A stretch of 64,000 bases of DNA, taken from assembly GCF_008086115.1 (NCBI RefSeq), contig NZ_VSIY01000004.1, positions 62,001 through 126,000 on the forward strand, in the 5' to 3' direction. Shown here in pieces: positions 41,477-50,991 of the stretch. This DNA is from Maritimibacter fusiformis. GTDB taxonomy: Bacteria > Pseudomonadota > Alphaproteobacteria > Rhodobacterales > Rhodobacteraceae. The notes below the pieces were generated by a model. It saw only the letters and a program-made list of their open reading frames with translations, did not search any database and had not been told where the DNA came from. Each line of letters begins with the position of its first letter. The first letter of the stretch is position 1. The position numbers and the translations under genes are program-made.

Positions 41477-42646
41477 TCAATCGCCGCCGCGCCGGAAAGG
41501 TCCCATCGAGGTCAGAATCTCGATATCCTCATCGACCGCCTCGGCCTCTTTCTGGCAGAACTCGGCAACGGCGCGGCGCAGCCCCGGATCGGCGATCCAG
41601 TGCAGCGAATGCGTCGTCACCGGCAGATAGCCGCGCGCCAGCTTGTGTTCGCCCTGCGCCCCGGCCTCGACCCGGTCAAGCCCGTGGGCGATGGCGAAGT
41701 CGATGGCCTGGTAATAGCACAGCTCGAAATGCAGGAACGGATGATGCTCGGTGCAGCCCCAGTAGCGGCCAAAGAGTGCGTCGCGCCCGATGAAGTTGAG
41801 CGCGCCTGCGACCGGTTGTCCGTCGCGTTCGGCCAGGGTCAGCACGACATCGTCGCGCATCGTCTGCTGCACGATGTCGAAAAAGCCCCGCGTCAGGTAG
41901 GGCGTGCCCCATTTGCGGGCGCCGGTGTCCTGGTAGAAGGCCCAGAAGGCATCCCAATGCGCGGGCCGCAGATCGTCGCCGGTCAGGTGCCGGATGGTCC
42001 CGCCGAAGCCCTGCGCCGCGCGCCGTTCCTTGCGGATGGCCTTGCGCTTGCGGCTGGACAGGTTGGCGAGGAAGGCGTCGAAATCGGCATAGCCGTGGTT
42101 CACCCAGTGATATTGCGAGCCGACCCGGTGCAACAGGCCCATCGCCTTGCCGGCGGTGGCCTCGCCCTCGGTGCAGAAGGTGGCGTGCAGCGAGCTGAGA
42201 TCGTTGTCCGCCGCCACCTGCACCGCGCCCTGAACCAGCGCCGCCATGCCGCGCCCCTCGAAGCCAGGCCGTTCGAGGAACCGCCGGCCCGTCGCCGGGG
42301 TAAACGGCACCGCGATCTGAAGCTTCGGATAGTAGCGCCCGCCGGCCCGTTCCCAGGCATGTGCCCAGGAATGGTCGAACACGTACTCGCCCTGGCTGTG
42401 GCTCTTGCCATACATCGGCGCCACCGCGATCACCGTGCCGTTCAGATGGGCGCTCAGGTGATGCGGTGCCCAGCCGGTGCCCGGCCCGACGCTGCCCGAA
42501 ACCTCGAGCGCATGCAGAAAGCGATATGTGGTGAAAGGGTCGGCGGGGCGCAGACCGGGGGCGTCCGAGGCGCAGGTATCCCACGCCTCGGGGCCGATTT
42601 CCTCGATGCTGCGATGCAGCCGGATTTCCAGTGCCGCGTCGTCCAT
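41477..42646 (-). CDS. GNAT/peptidogalycan-type acyltransferase (COG3146-like)
   Basis: A 389-residue protein related to FemAB-like N-acyltransferases. PYTPATGRRFL-like substrate blocks (QIAVPFTPATGRRFLERPGF near 107), KRKAIRKERRAAQGFGG near 204, and the ending GAQGEHKLARGYLPVTTHSLHWI near 336 are characteristic. The family has been suggested to act in peptidoglycan or cell-surface biosynthesis, but activity is not established. It lies between the GDPD and DUF302 genes in one direction. Confidence 0.8.
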   Translation of the reverse strand: MDDAALEIRLHRSIEEIGPEAWDTCASDAPGLRPADPFTTYRFLHALEVSGSVGPGTGWAPHHLSAHLNGTVIAVAPMYGKSHSQGEYVFDHSWAHAWERAGGRYYPKLQIAVPFTPATGRRFLERPGFEGRGMAALVQGAVQVAADNDLSSLHATFCTEGEATAGKAMGLLHRVGSQYHWVNHGYADFDAFLANLSSRKRKAIRKERRAAQGFGGTIRHLTGDDLRPAHWDAFWAFYQDTGARKWGTPYLTRGFFDIVQQTMRDDVVLTLAERDGQPVAGALNFIGRDALFGRYWGCTEHHPFLHFELCYYQAIDFAIAHGLDRVEAGAQGEHKLARGYLPVTTHSLHWIADPGLRRAVAEFCQKEAEAVDEDIEILTSMGPFRRGGD

Positions 42647-42694
42647 GATCCTGTCCGCTGTGTCATGGCATTGGAGAGCGCCGGGCAGGGGGCG

Positions 42695-43462
42695 TCAAGC
42701 CGGCAGGGCGGCGGCGTAGCCCTCGAAGGTCACGTTGTCCGCGATCTCACGCGCTTGTGTCTCGGCCTCGGGCGAGCGGATCGTCCAGCACAGAACCGGC
42801 AACCCCGCCGCCTTCACCTCGGCCACGCGCGGATTGGCGAGGTCGTGGGCATCGTGGCTGATGAACGACGCGCCGACCCGTTCGAGATCGGGCATTCCGC
42901 GCAGAGGCGCAAGGACGCGTTCATTCAGGTTTGGCCAGTCCTCGGGCAGAAAGGCGCTCGAGGTCAGGCCGCGCGGCACGTCAGGCGCGGCCTGTCCGAA
43001 GGCGGCGACGGAATGCGGGTTGAACGACATCACCGCGAGCGGACCGCGGTAGTCGGCAAGCGCGTCGGCCACGGCGCGTTCCAGCGGTCCGACATCCGGC
43101 CCCATCGCCCCGTCCTGATCCTTGATCTCGATCAGGAGCGGCACCCGACCCGCCACCAGCGCCAGCACTTCGGCCAGCGTCGGGATGCCCTCGTCGCCGC
43201 CGATCAGCCGGGTCGCGGCCAAAGCGTCGGCGGTGAAATGCCGCACCGCGCCCTCCCGGCCCGTGAGCCGGGTGAGAAGGTAGTCGTGAAACACCATCGC
43301 CACGCCATCGGCGGACATTTGCACGTCAATCTCGATGCCGTAGCCCGCCGCAATCGCCGCCCGGATCGCGGCGCGCGAGTTTTCGGGCCGGCCCGCCGTG
43401 ACATCGTGAAATGCCCGGTGGGCCAGCGGCGGGCCGAGGAAGTCCGCCGGCAGGGCCGTCAT
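42695..43462 (-). CDS. Glycerophosphodiester phosphodiesterase family protein
   Basis: A 255-residue TIM-barrel enzyme. The catalytic and metal residues are visible in PPLAHRAFHDV near 12-22, RPENSRAAIRAAIAAG, EIDVQMSADGVAMVFHD near 43-59 and LIEIKDQ near 106. No signal peptide is seen, so it is likely cytoplasmic, hydrolysing glycerophosphodiesters to glycerol-3-phosphate and an alcohol. The start MTALPADFL overlaps the ridA stop (ATGA); upstream in-frame codons lie inside that gene. Confidence 0.88.
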   Translation of the reverse strand: MTALPADFLGPPLAHRAFHDVTAGRPENSRAAIRAAIAAGYGIEIDVQMSADGVAMVFHDYLLTRLTGREGAVRHFTADALAATRLIGGDEGIPTLAEVLALVAGRVPLLIEIKDQDGAMGPDVGPLERAVADALADYRGPLAVMSFNPHSVAAFGQAAPDVPRGLTSSAFLPEDWPNLNERVLAPLRGMPDLERVGASFISHDAHDLANPRVAEVKAAGLPVLCWTIRSPEAETQAREIADNVTFEGYAAALPA

Positions 43463-43920
43463 TTGATCTGGAAGATCCCCTCGATCTCGACCGCCACGCC
43501 GAACGGTAACGACGCCGCCGACACGGCCGAGCGCGAATGCCGTCCGGCATCGCCCAGGGCTTCGACCAGGAAATCGGACGCCCCGTTGACGACCTTGGGC
43601 TGGTCGCCGAAATCGGCGGTCGAATTGACGAAGGCGGTCAGCTTGACCACCCGTACCAGCCGGTCGAGATCGCCGCCGCACGCCGCCTTGACCTGGGCCA
43701 GAAGCCCGATGGCGCAGGTTCTGGCTGCCGCCGCGCCCTCTGCCACGTCCATGTCGTCGCCCAGCTTGCCTGTGATGAAGGCGCCGTCCTGCATCGAGAT
43801 CTGGCCTGAAACGAACACCAGGTCGCCGCTCACCACCCAGGGCACGTAGTTCGCCGCCGGCGCCGGGGCCTCGGGCAGGGTGACGCCAAGTTCGGCCAGC
43901 CGTTGTTCAAATCCGCTCAT
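43459..43920 (-). CDS. RidA family enamine/imine deaminase-like protein
   Basis: A 153-residue protein of the YjgF/YER057c/UK114 (RidA) family, of the longer YjgH/ COG0251-like subgroup. Seen: NYVPWVVSGDLVFVSGQISM near 24-43, AARTCAIGLLAQVKAACGGDL, VKLTAFVNSTADF near 108 and a C-terminal SAVSAASLPFGVAVEIE. RidA trimers hydrolyse reactive 2-aminoacrylate-type intermediates; some subgroup members lack this. It is the first gene of the run with GDPD. Confidence 0.87.
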   Translation of the reverse strand: MSGFEQRLAELGVTLPEAPAPAANYVPWVVSGDLVFVSGQISMQDGAFITGKLGDDMDVAEGAAAARTCAIGLLAQVKAACGGDLDRLVRVVKLTAFVNSTADFGDQPKVVNGASDFLVEALGDAGRHSRSAVSAASLPFGVAVEIEGIFQIK

Positions 43921-43976
43921 GTCGCGTCCTTTCGCTCAGGTTTCGGCGCGACGCTATCGGCTGGCGCGGGGCGGTT

Positions 43977-45290
43977 CTAGTCCTCGCGCAGGGCTTTGTT
44001 GAAATAATCCGCCAGCGGCTTGACCAGATAGGCGATCGGGCTGCGGTCGCCGGTGCGCAGATAGGCCTCGACCGGCATCCCGGGGATCAAAACCGTGCCC
44101 TCGGGCAGCTTGTCGGCCTCACCCTCGGCTATTTCGATGCGTGCGCGGTAAAAGCGTTGGCCGGTCGCGTCGTCGGTCAGTGCATCGGGCGATACCGACA
44201 GCACCGTGCCCGTCAGTTCCGGGGTGGCGCGGCTGCTGAAGGCGGAAAAGCGCAGGATCACGGGCTGGCCGATGTGGATCTGGTCGACATGGATCGGCGC
44301 GACCCGGACGCCGATGATCAGGGGGCGATCTTGGGGCACGATGAACAGCACCGGCTCGGCCGGACGGATCACGGCGTCTTCGCCAAAGACCTGCATCGCA
44401 TGCACGGCGCCCGATACCGGTGCGCGGATGACCAGCCGGTCAAGCTGTTGGCGCAGGGCACGGCGGCGCTCGGCAAGCTCGAGTTCGCGCCCCTCGAGCG
44501 TGCTCAGGTCTTCTGAGGCATCCTCGCGGCGCTGGGCCTCTATGCGGGTGATTTCGATCTCGATTTCGGTGATACGCCCCTCGGCCTGGGCCCCTGTCGC
44601 GGTGACCTCGCCCAGCGTGCCGACCAGCCGGGCCTGTTCGCGGCGCAGCGCCAGAACCTGCGAGGCCTGTGTCAGCCCCTTTTCGAGAAGGGCTTGCTGG
44701 CTGACCAGTTCCTCGGCGATCAGCCGGGCCTGTTCCTCCAGCGCCTCTCTCTGCGCCGCGATGCCGCCGATCTGGCTGGCGATCTGGGCGGCGCGTTTTT
44801 CCAGTTGCTCGACCGAGGACCACAGGTTGTCGCGCCGTTGCCGAAACAGCCGGCGATTGCCCTCGAGCATCGCTGCCACGTCGGGGTTGGTCTCGGCCAG
44901 GCTCAGCAATTCCGGCGCAAACGAGATGTCGCGCGCCTCGTCGCGTTCCGCCTCGAGCCGCCCGCGCCGGGCCATGAGTTCGAACAGTTGGCTTTCGACG
45001 ATGGTCAGTTCAGAGGCGACATCCTCGGCGTCGAGCCGGATCAGCACCTGGCCTTTCCTAACGCGGTCCCCCTCGTGAACCTCGATGCTGGCGACCACGC
45101 CGCCGTCGAGGTGCTGCACGACCTGGCGGTTCTGCTCGACCTCGATCGCGCCGGGGGCGACGATGGCGCCCGAGATGCGGGTGGTGGTGGCCCAGGTGCC
45201 AAAGCCGCAGACCAGCACCAGGATCGCGACCAGCCCGAGGATGAGCGGCCTGCGCGCCGACCAGGCCGGCTGTGGTGTCGGCGCGCTCAT
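43977..45290 (-). CDS. HlyD-family periplasmic adaptor of a type I secretion system
   Basis: A 437-residue membrane fusion protein. One N-terminal transmembrane helix (LILGLVAILVLVCGFGTWA near 15-33), a biotinyl-lipoyl-like half-motif (VVQHLDGGVVASIEVHEGDRVRKGQVLIRL), a long coiled coil (about 95-280), the second lipoyl half (VIRAPVSGAVHAMQVF near 290) and the C-terminal beta domain typical of type I secretion adaptors. It bridges the inner-membrane ABC exporter to an outer-membrane channel. It overlaps the ABC gene by four bases. Confidence 0.92.
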   Translation of the reverse strand: MSAPTPQPAWSARRPLILGLVAILVLVCGFGTWATTTRISGAIVAPGAIEVEQNRQVVQHLDGGVVASIEVHEGDRVRKGQVLIRLDAEDVASELTIVESQLFELMARRGRLEAERDEARDISFAPELLSLAETNPDVAAMLEGNRRLFRQRRDNLWSSVEQLEKRAAQIASQIGGIAAQREALEEQARLIAEELVSQQALLEKGLTQASQVLALRREQARLVGTLGEVTATGAQAEGRITEIEIEITRIEAQRREDASEDLSTLEGRELELAERRRALRQQLDRLVIRAPVSGAVHAMQVFGEDAVIRPAEPVLFIVPQDRPLIIGVRVAPIHVDQIHIGQPVILRFSAFSSRATPELTGTVLSVSPDALTDDATGQRFYRARIEIAEGEADKLPEGTVLIPGMPVEAYLRTGDRSPIAYLVKPLADYFNKALRED

Positions 45291-47032
45291 GTCACGCCTC
45301 CCGCTTGGCCGCCGGCCCGCGCCACTTGCAAATGACGCGCGTTCTGGACGGTGCGTGCCAGCACCTCGTCGCGCGGGCCGAACGCCTTGACGGTGCCCTG
45401 CGCCAGCACCAGAAGCCGGTCGCATTCGGCGATTGCGGCGGGACGATGCGCCATGATCAGAACCGCACCGCCGGCGGCCTTGATCGCCCGGATCGCGGCG
45501 TTCAAGGCTGTGCCGCCGTCATTGTCGAGGTTCGAGTTCGGCTCATCCAGCACCAGCACCACCGGGTCGCCATACATTGCCCGGGCAAGGCCGACACGTT
45601 GCATCTGGCCGCCCGACAGCAACCCGCCTCCGGCACTGATGCGGGTGTTGTAGCCGTCCGGCAGGGCCAGGATCAGCGCATGCGCGGCGGCATTGCGCGC
45701 AGCGGTCACGACCGCGGTGTCGTCGGGTTCCTCGGCAAGCCCCGCGATGTTCTCGGCGATGGTGCCGTCGAACATCTGCACGCGCTGCGGCAGATAGCCT
45801 ATGTGCTGGCCCAGCACGTCCGGGTCGAACTGGTCGAGCGCCGCGCCGTCAAGGCGGATCTTGCCGCCAGCCGGGCGCCAGACCCCGGTGATCGCGCGTG
45901 CCAGCGTCGATTTCCCCGCGCCCGAGGAGCCGATCACGCCAAGCGCCTCGCCCGGTCTGACCTCGAAACTGACGCCGCGCAACGCCGGCTGCGCCTGGCC
46001 CGGCGGCACCACGGTAAGACCCTCGGCGACCAGGTGCGCCCGTGGCCGGGGCAGCGCGACGCGCGGCGCATCGGGCGGCACGCTGCCAAGCAGCCGAACC
46101 AACCCTTGCCAGCCGTGGCGGGCGCGTTGGACAAGCTGCCACTGACCGATCGCGAGGTCGATCGGCGCCAGTGCGCGGCCAAGCAGGATCGACGCCGCGA
46201 TCATCGCACCGGCCGTCAATTCGCCCTGCAGCACCAGGTAAGTGCCCAGCCCCAGCATCGCCGATTGCAGGAACAGCCGAAGGGTGCGCGACAGGGTCGA
46301 GAACCGCCCGGCCCGGTCCGAGGACAGGATGGTGTCGGCCAATGCCATTTGCCGGGCCGCCTTCCAGCGCCGGAAAGCGTTTTCCGACATGCCAAGGGCG
46401 CGCACCATCTCGGCCTCGGCGCGCAGGTGTTCGGCGGTGTGATCGGCCCGTGCCATCGCGGCATTGGCGCTTTGAACCGGGGCGGCGGTCAGGCTCTGGT
46501 TAAGGGCGCTGATCGCCACCAGAACCGCCCCGCCTGCCAGCGCCAGCACCCCGAGCCAGGGGTGAAAGACTAGGATTCCGGCCAGGAAGACCGGGGTGAA
46601 CGGCAGGTCGAACACCGCTGTGAACACCGGCGACGACAGCAACCGCTGCACCGATTCGAGGTCGCGCAGAGCATTGCCGTGCCGCCCGGACCCGGTGGGG
46701 TCGTCCGCATCGCGGCGCAGCATGGCGCAGAACACCCGCCGGTCCAGCCCGGCCTGAAAGCGTGCGCCGATCCGTGCCAGAATGCGGCCGCGGGCATAGT
46801 CGAGCACCCCCATCACCGCGAACAGGAACGCCATCAGGATGAACAGCGCCAGCAGCGTTTCCTCGGACCGGCTGCCCAGCACCCGGTCATAGACCTGCAG
46901 CATGAAGAGCGGCCCGGTCAGCATCAGGATATTGACGAACACCGAGAACAGCGCGACCGCGGCAAACAGCCCGCGCACCGCCCCGCGATGCGTGCGCAAT
47001 TCCTGGCTGCCCTGTTCTTCCACCCGGGTCAT
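45287..47032 (-). CDS. Type I secretion system permease/ATPase (ABC exporter)
   Basis: A 581-residue half-transporter. The N-terminal membrane domain (residues about 20-310) includes GPLFMLQVYDRVLGSRSEETL, the hallmark of PrtD/HlyB-like exporters without a peptidase domain. The C-terminal ATPase has Walker A GSSGAGKSTLARAI near 364, signature LSGGQMQRVGLARAM near 470, and Walker B VVLVLDEPNSNLDNDGG. It exports unfolded proteins with C-terminal signals, often RTX proteins. It forms an operon with hlyD; no substrate or TolC-like gene is in this window. Confidence 0.92.
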   Translation of the reverse strand: MTRVEEQGSQELRTHRGAVRGLFAAVALFSVFVNILMLTGPLFMLQVYDRVLGSRSEETLLALFILMAFLFAVMGVLDYARGRILARIGARFQAGLDRRVFCAMLRRDADDPTGSGRHGNALRDLESVQRLLSSPVFTAVFDLPFTPVFLAGILVFHPWLGVLALAGGAVLVAISALNQSLTAAPVQSANAAMARADHTAEHLRAEAEMVRALGMSENAFRRWKAARQMALADTILSSDRAGRFSTLSRTLRLFLQSAMLGLGTYLVLQGELTAGAMIAASILLGRALAPIDLAIGQWQLVQRARHGWQGLVRLLGSVPPDAPRVALPRPRAHLVAEGLTVVPPGQAQPALRGVSFEVRPGEALGVIGSSGAGKSTLARAITGVWRPAGGKIRLDGAALDQFDPDVLGQHIGYLPQRVQMFDGTIAENIAGLAEEPDDTAVVTAARNAAAHALILALPDGYNTRISAGGGLLSGGQMQRVGLARAMYGDPVVLVLDEPNSNLDNDGGTALNAAIRAIKAAGGAVLIMAHRPAAIAECDRLLVLAQGTVKAFGPRDEVLARTVQNARHLQVARAGGQAGGVT

Positions 47033-47132
47033 CTGGCCCCTGTCCCCCGCTTGACACTGATTGCCGGGCAGAATGCACCATCCACCCTACGCAATGGTTA
47101 AAAGCTCAGGGGGCGGGCAGCGTTTCTTGCGA

Positions 47133-49316
47133 TCAGTTGTCGATGCCGAGGATGGTGCGCAGCACGCCCAACAGGCTGTCGGGGGCAGGTGCGGGCGACC
47201 TTACCCGGCCACCGTCGTTGCCTGGCCAACCGTTCGGCCCGCCAGTGCCTTCAGAGACCACGGGCGGTGCATCGGGCTTGATCATCGGCAGCGGGCGCGG
47301 CGGCAGGTCCTTGTGCACCCGCACCATCGTCTCGCGCCAGATCTCGGCAGGAAGCCCGCCGCCGGTGGTGCCTTTCAGGGGCGTGTTGTCGTCATAGCCC
47401 ATCCAGACGCCGGCAACGTAGTCGGCGGTGAAGCCCAGGAACCAGGCGTCGCGCGCGGCGGTGGTGGTGCCGGTCTTGCCGGCGGCCTCGCGGTCCGGCA
47501 GGTTGGCGCGCTGCCCACTGCCACGCAGCATCACCTGGTGCATCATGTAGATCAGTTGTTCGGCGGCGGCGGGTGTGATCACCCTCTCGCCGATGCCGCC
47601 TTCCTGCTCCATCAACGGTGCGTCGTCGCCCAGCAGGCGCAATTCCACCAGCCCGTAGGGCGTCACCGACGAGCCGCCGTTGAGGATGCCGGCATAGGCG
47701 CCGGTCATCTCCAGCAGGGTCGACTCCGATGCGCCCAGCGCCAGCGCCGGCCCCAACGCGAGATCGCTTTCGATCCCGAACATCCCGGCGACGGTGCGCA
47801 CGTTCTCGCGCCCGACCGCCTCGGACAGTTTCACCGCCGGAATGTTCAGTGAATTGGCCAGCGCGTCGGTCAGTGTCACCCAGCCACGAAAATCGTTGGT
47901 GTAGTTGGTCGGGCTCCACGGCCCCGAACCGGGAATGTCGATGGTGATCGGCGCATCCTCGATGATGCTGTCATAGCGCCAGCCGAGATCGAGCGCCGCC
48001 GCATAGACGAAGGGTTTGAACGCCGATCCGGTCTGCCGCATCGCCATCGTCGCGCGGTTGAAGGCGCCGGTCACCTGGGTCTTGCGCCCGCCGACCATGG
48101 CACGCACCGCCCCGTCCGAACTCATCACGACAATTGCCGCCTGGGCCTTGGACTCCGGGCTGACCTTGTTCTCGAACACCCAGGCCAGCGCCTCTTCGGC
48201 GGCTTTCTGGATCTTCTGGTCGAAGGTGGTGCGGATGAACACGTCTTCGGTGGTGTCGCGGGTCAGGAACGACGGGCCGGTATTCATCATCCAGTCGGCG
48301 AAGTAGCCGCCCGCGCGCGCCTCGGCGGCCTCGGACAACTCGGCAGGGGCGTTGCGGGCGCGCTCGGCCTCGGCGGCGGTCAGATAGCCCTGTTCCTCCA
48401 TCAGCTTGATCACGGTCAACGCCCGCTCCCAGCTTCGGTCGAGGTCGTTGGTCGGGGCATAGCGGGTCGGCGCGGTCAGCGCACCGGCCAGAACCGCCGC
48501 CTCCGAGGTGTCCACCTCGGAGGCCGGTTTTCCGAAATAGCGCTGGCTTGCCGCCTCGAAGCCGTAGGCCCCCGAGCCGAGGAAGGCGCGGTTGAGGTAG
48601 ATCGTGAGAATCTCGTCCTTGGAGAACCGTGTCTCGAGCGCCATCGCATAGACGGCCTCCTTGACCTTGCGCCACAGGCTCGATTCGCGGCAATCGGCCT
48701 CGTATTCGGCTTCGGTCATGCCGCTGGCGGGGTCGTAGGGCACCCCGAGACAGACCAGTTTCGCGGTCTGCTGGGTGATGGTCGAGCCGCCGTGACCCGA
48801 GAGCGGGCCGCGCCCTTCGGACAGGTTGATGCGGATGGCCCCGGCGATGCCGCGCGGGCTGACGCCGAAATGCCGATAGAACCGCTTGTCCTCGGTCGCT
48901 ACGACCGCGTTTTTCAGTACCTCCGACACGTTCTCGACGGTGATCAACCCGCCGAACTGTTCGCCGCGCCAGGCGAAAACCTCGCCGTTGCGGTCCAGCA
49001 GCGTGACCGAGCCGCGCGCGCGTCCGTCGACCAGCTTGTCGAGCGGCGGCATCGACGCGGTGTAATAGAGAATACCGGCCCCCAACAGCAGTGCCGCGGC
49101 GACCGCGGCGGTCAGAGACAGCTTGAACACCACCCGCCACATCCAGCGGACAAGCGCCAGCGGCAACGCGATCAGCCAATGCCGCCTGCGTCTGGGCGGC
49201 TTTGGCGGACGGGGGCTGCGCCGCTTGGGTTTCCTAGTCTCGGCCGTCTTGCGCGCCGGGCGTGCATACCTCTTGTCCGCGACCAGCGGCGGGCGCCGGG
49301 AACCGTTCTTTGCCAT
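47133..49316 (-). CDS. Class A penicillin-binding protein, PBP1A family
   Basis: A 727-residue bifunctional peptidoglycan synthase. A basic cytoplasmic tail (KPKRRSPRPPKPPRRRRH) precedes one transmembrane helix near 60-85. The glycosyltransferase domain has ATEDKRFYRHFGV near 139 and GGSTITQQTAKL near 177. The transpeptidase domain has SxxK in QTGSAFKPFVYAAAL near 413, SLN near 473 and KTGTTTAARDAWFLGF near 618. It polymerises lipid II and cross-links peptides at the inner membrane. The tail after residue 680 is proline-rich. Confidence 0.93.
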   Translation of the reverse strand: MAKNGSRRPPLVADKRYARPARKTAETRKPKRRSPRPPKPPRRRRHWLIALPLALVRWMWRVVFKLSLTAAVAAALLLGAGILYYTASMPPLDKLVDGRARGSVTLLDRNGEVFAWRGEQFGGLITVENVSEVLKNAVVATEDKRFYRHFGVSPRGIAGAIRINLSEGRGPLSGHGGSTITQQTAKLVCLGVPYDPASGMTEAEYEADCRESSLWRKVKEAVYAMALETRFSKDEILTIYLNRAFLGSGAYGFEAASQRYFGKPASEVDTSEAAVLAGALTAPTRYAPTNDLDRSWERALTVIKLMEEQGYLTAAEAERARNAPAELSEAAEARAGGYFADWMMNTGPSFLTRDTTEDVFIRTTFDQKIQKAAEEALAWVFENKVSPESKAQAAIVVMSSDGAVRAMVGGRKTQVTGAFNRATMAMRQTGSAFKPFVYAAALDLGWRYDSIIEDAPITIDIPGSGPWSPTNYTNDFRGWVTLTDALANSLNIPAVKLSEAVGRENVRTVAGMFGIESDLALGPALALGASESTLLEMTGAYAGILNGGSSVTPYGLVELRLLGDDAPLMEQEGGIGERVITPAAAEQLIYMMHQVMLRGSGQRANLPDREAAGKTGTTTAARDAWFLGFTADYVAGVWMGYDDNTPLKGTTGGGLPAEIWRETMVRVHKDLPPRPLPMIKPDAPPVVSEGTGGPNGWPGNDGGRVRSPAPAPDSLLGVLRTILGIDN

Positions 49317-49583
49317 CGTTGTCCTTCTGGGCCTGCTCTTTCGGCCCCGAACTTAACGAAGCGGCGGGCCGATGACGAGAGCGAAGGCACGCCGGGGCGG
49401 CCTGTGCCGTTCACGATCTGCACGGAAATTGGGCAAGGCGGTGCGCAGATGCAGAAAATTCGGGTGACTGCCGGGTTTGGGCTTGCGCATACCCCGATGT
49501 CCCTTGCCGCACCGCAGCGCAGACCGCTTGGCTGAGGTCATGCCGAATGCCGCGCAGGCAGGGCCAGAAAGGGACCGACAGAC
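49317..49583. other. Divergent intergenic region between pbp and amtB
   Basis: No gene was recognised. An imperfect inverted repeat, ATCTGCAC (49416-49423) with GTGCGCAGAT (49441-49450), lies about 160 bases before amtB and could be a regulator site. No convincing sigma54 -24/-12 pair or NtrC site of standard spacing was found. Confidence 0.4.
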
Positions 49584-50909
49584 ATGCAGCCGAAACCCAT
49601 GCTTTTCTCCGCGCTCACCACGGCGCTCGCGCCGACGATATCGCTGGCACAAACAGCGGAGGCGATGCCGCCCGCCGACGAGATTGGCTATATCTTCAAC
49701 ACTTTCATGTTTCTCGTGACCGGGTTTCTGGTGTTCTGGATGGCGGCGGGCTTCTCGATGCTCGAGGCCGGGCTGGTGCGCTCGAAGAACGTGGCGATGC
49801 AGCTGACCAAGAACATCGCGCTCTTTTCCATCGCGGCGATCATGTTTCACCTGGTCGGCTACAACCTGCTCTACCCGGGCGAGGGCTGGACGATCTCCGG
49901 CGTTCTGGGGGCATTCGCGCCCGCCGTGCTGGAGCCGGTCGGAGGATCGGCGCAGACCGACCTCAGCTATGCCTCGGTCGGGTCCGACTTTTTCTTTCAG
50001 ATGATGTTCTGCGCCACCACCGCGTCGATTGTCTCGGGCGCGCTGGCCGAGCGGATCAGGTTGTGGCCGTTCCTGATCTTCACGCTGGTGCTGACCGGGT
50101 TGATCTATCCGGTCGAGGCATCGTGGAAATGGGGCGGCGGGTTTCTGGACACGGTGTTCGGGTTCCAGGACTTCGCCGGGTCCACGCTGGTGCATTCGGC
50201 CGGTGGCTGGGCGGCACTGGCGGGGGCGCTGATCCTTGGGCCCAGGCTGGGGAAATACGGACCCGGCGGCAAGGTCAACGCCCTGCCCGGGTCGAACCTG
50301 ACGCTCGCGACGCTGGGCACCTTCATCCTGTGGCTGGGCTGGTTCGGGTTCAACGGCGGCTCGCAGCTTTACATGAACAGCGCCGGCAACGTCGCCGACA
50401 TCAGCCGGATCTTCGCCAACACCAACGCCGGCGCTGCGGGGGGCGCACTGGCCGCGCTGGGGCTGACGCAGCTTCTCTACCGCAAGATCGACCTGACCAT
50501 GGTGCTGAACGGGGCGCTGGCGGGGCTGGTGTCGATCACCGCAGAACCGCTGGCGCCGTCGCTCGGCATGGCCGCGCAGATCGGGGCGCTTGGCGGGGTG
50601 ATCGTGGTGATCGCCGTGCCGCTGCTGGACCGGCTCAGGATCGACGACGTGGTGGGCGCGATCCCGGTGCATCTTGTCGCCGGCATCTGGGGCACGCTCG
50701 CGGTGCTGTTTTCCAACGACGAAGCCACACTGGTAGGACAGGTGGTTCCGATCCTGATCGTCGGCGCGTTCGTCTTTTCCGTCTCGGGCGCGGTCTGGCT
50801 GATCCTGAAGGCGACGCTGGGATTGCGCGTCGATGCCGAGGCCGAGGCCAAGGGGCTGGACCGGGCCGAGCTCGGGATGGAGGCCTATCCCGAGTTCACC
50901 AACGGGTGA
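49584..50909 (+). CDS. amtB: Ammonium transporter, Amt family
   Basis: A 441-residue channel with an N-terminal signal-like segment (to about 22) and eleven predicted membrane helices. Conserved blocks: AGFSMLEAGLVRSKNV near 53-68, DFAGSTLVHSAGGWAALAGA near 195 with the first pore histidine, and AIPVHLVAGIWGTLAVLF near 358 with the second. It conducts ammonium/ammonia through a trimeric pore. The usual partner glnK, encoding the PII regulator, is not adjacent on either side. Two strong hairpins follow the stop. Confidence 0.94.
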   Translation: MQPKPMLFSALTTALAPTISLAQTAEAMPPADEIGYIFNTFMFLVTGFLVFWMAAGFSMLEAGLVRSKNVAMQLTKNIALFSIAAIMFHLVGYNLLYPGEGWTISGVLGAFAPAVLEPVGGSAQTDLSYASVGSDFFFQMMFCATTASIVSGALAERIRLWPFLIFTLVLTGLIYPVEASWKWGGGFLDTVFGFQDFAGSTLVHSAGGWAALAGALILGPRLGKYGPGGKVNALPGSNLTLATLGTFILWLGWFGFNGGSQLYMNSAGNVADISRIFANTNAGAAGGALAALGLTQLLYRKIDLTMVLNGALAGLVSITAEPLAPSLGMAAQIGALGGVIVVIAVPLLDRLRIDDVVGAIPVHLVAGIWGTLAVLFSNDEATLVGQVVPILIVGAFVFSVSGAVWLILKATLGLRVDAEAEAKGLDRAELGMEAYPEFTNG

Positions 50910-50914
50910 GGGCT

Positions 50915-50957
50915 GGGGGCGCTGCCCCCAACGGTCGGTTTGCGGGGCAAACCGACC
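50915..50957 (+). terminator. Double hairpin terminator after amtB
   Basis: GGGGGC-GCT-GCCCCC (50915-50929) is followed by GGTCGGTTTG-CGGGG-CAAACCGACC (50933-50957), a perfect 10-base stem. No T run follows either, but both lie between convergent genes. Confidence 0.55.
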
Positions 50958-50958
50958 T

Positions 50959-50991
50959 CCCCCCGAGGTATTTCGGAAACAAAGAAGCAGG
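50959..50991 (+). repeat. Intergenic CCCCGAGGTATTT...GAAG module, copy A
   Basis: Follows the amtB hairpins. It resembles the module at 59136-59169 after imuB: a C-run, a G(A/G)AGT-like block, CGG and GAAG in the same order. Such modules recur after genes in Rhodobacteraceae genomes, as I recall; not verified here. Confidence 0.4.

Noticed and set aside
49480..49510. Possible sigma54 promoter (GG-N10-GC) before amtB
   Set aside because: Only the invariant dinucleotides match; flanking bases of the TGGCAC and TTGC elements do not.
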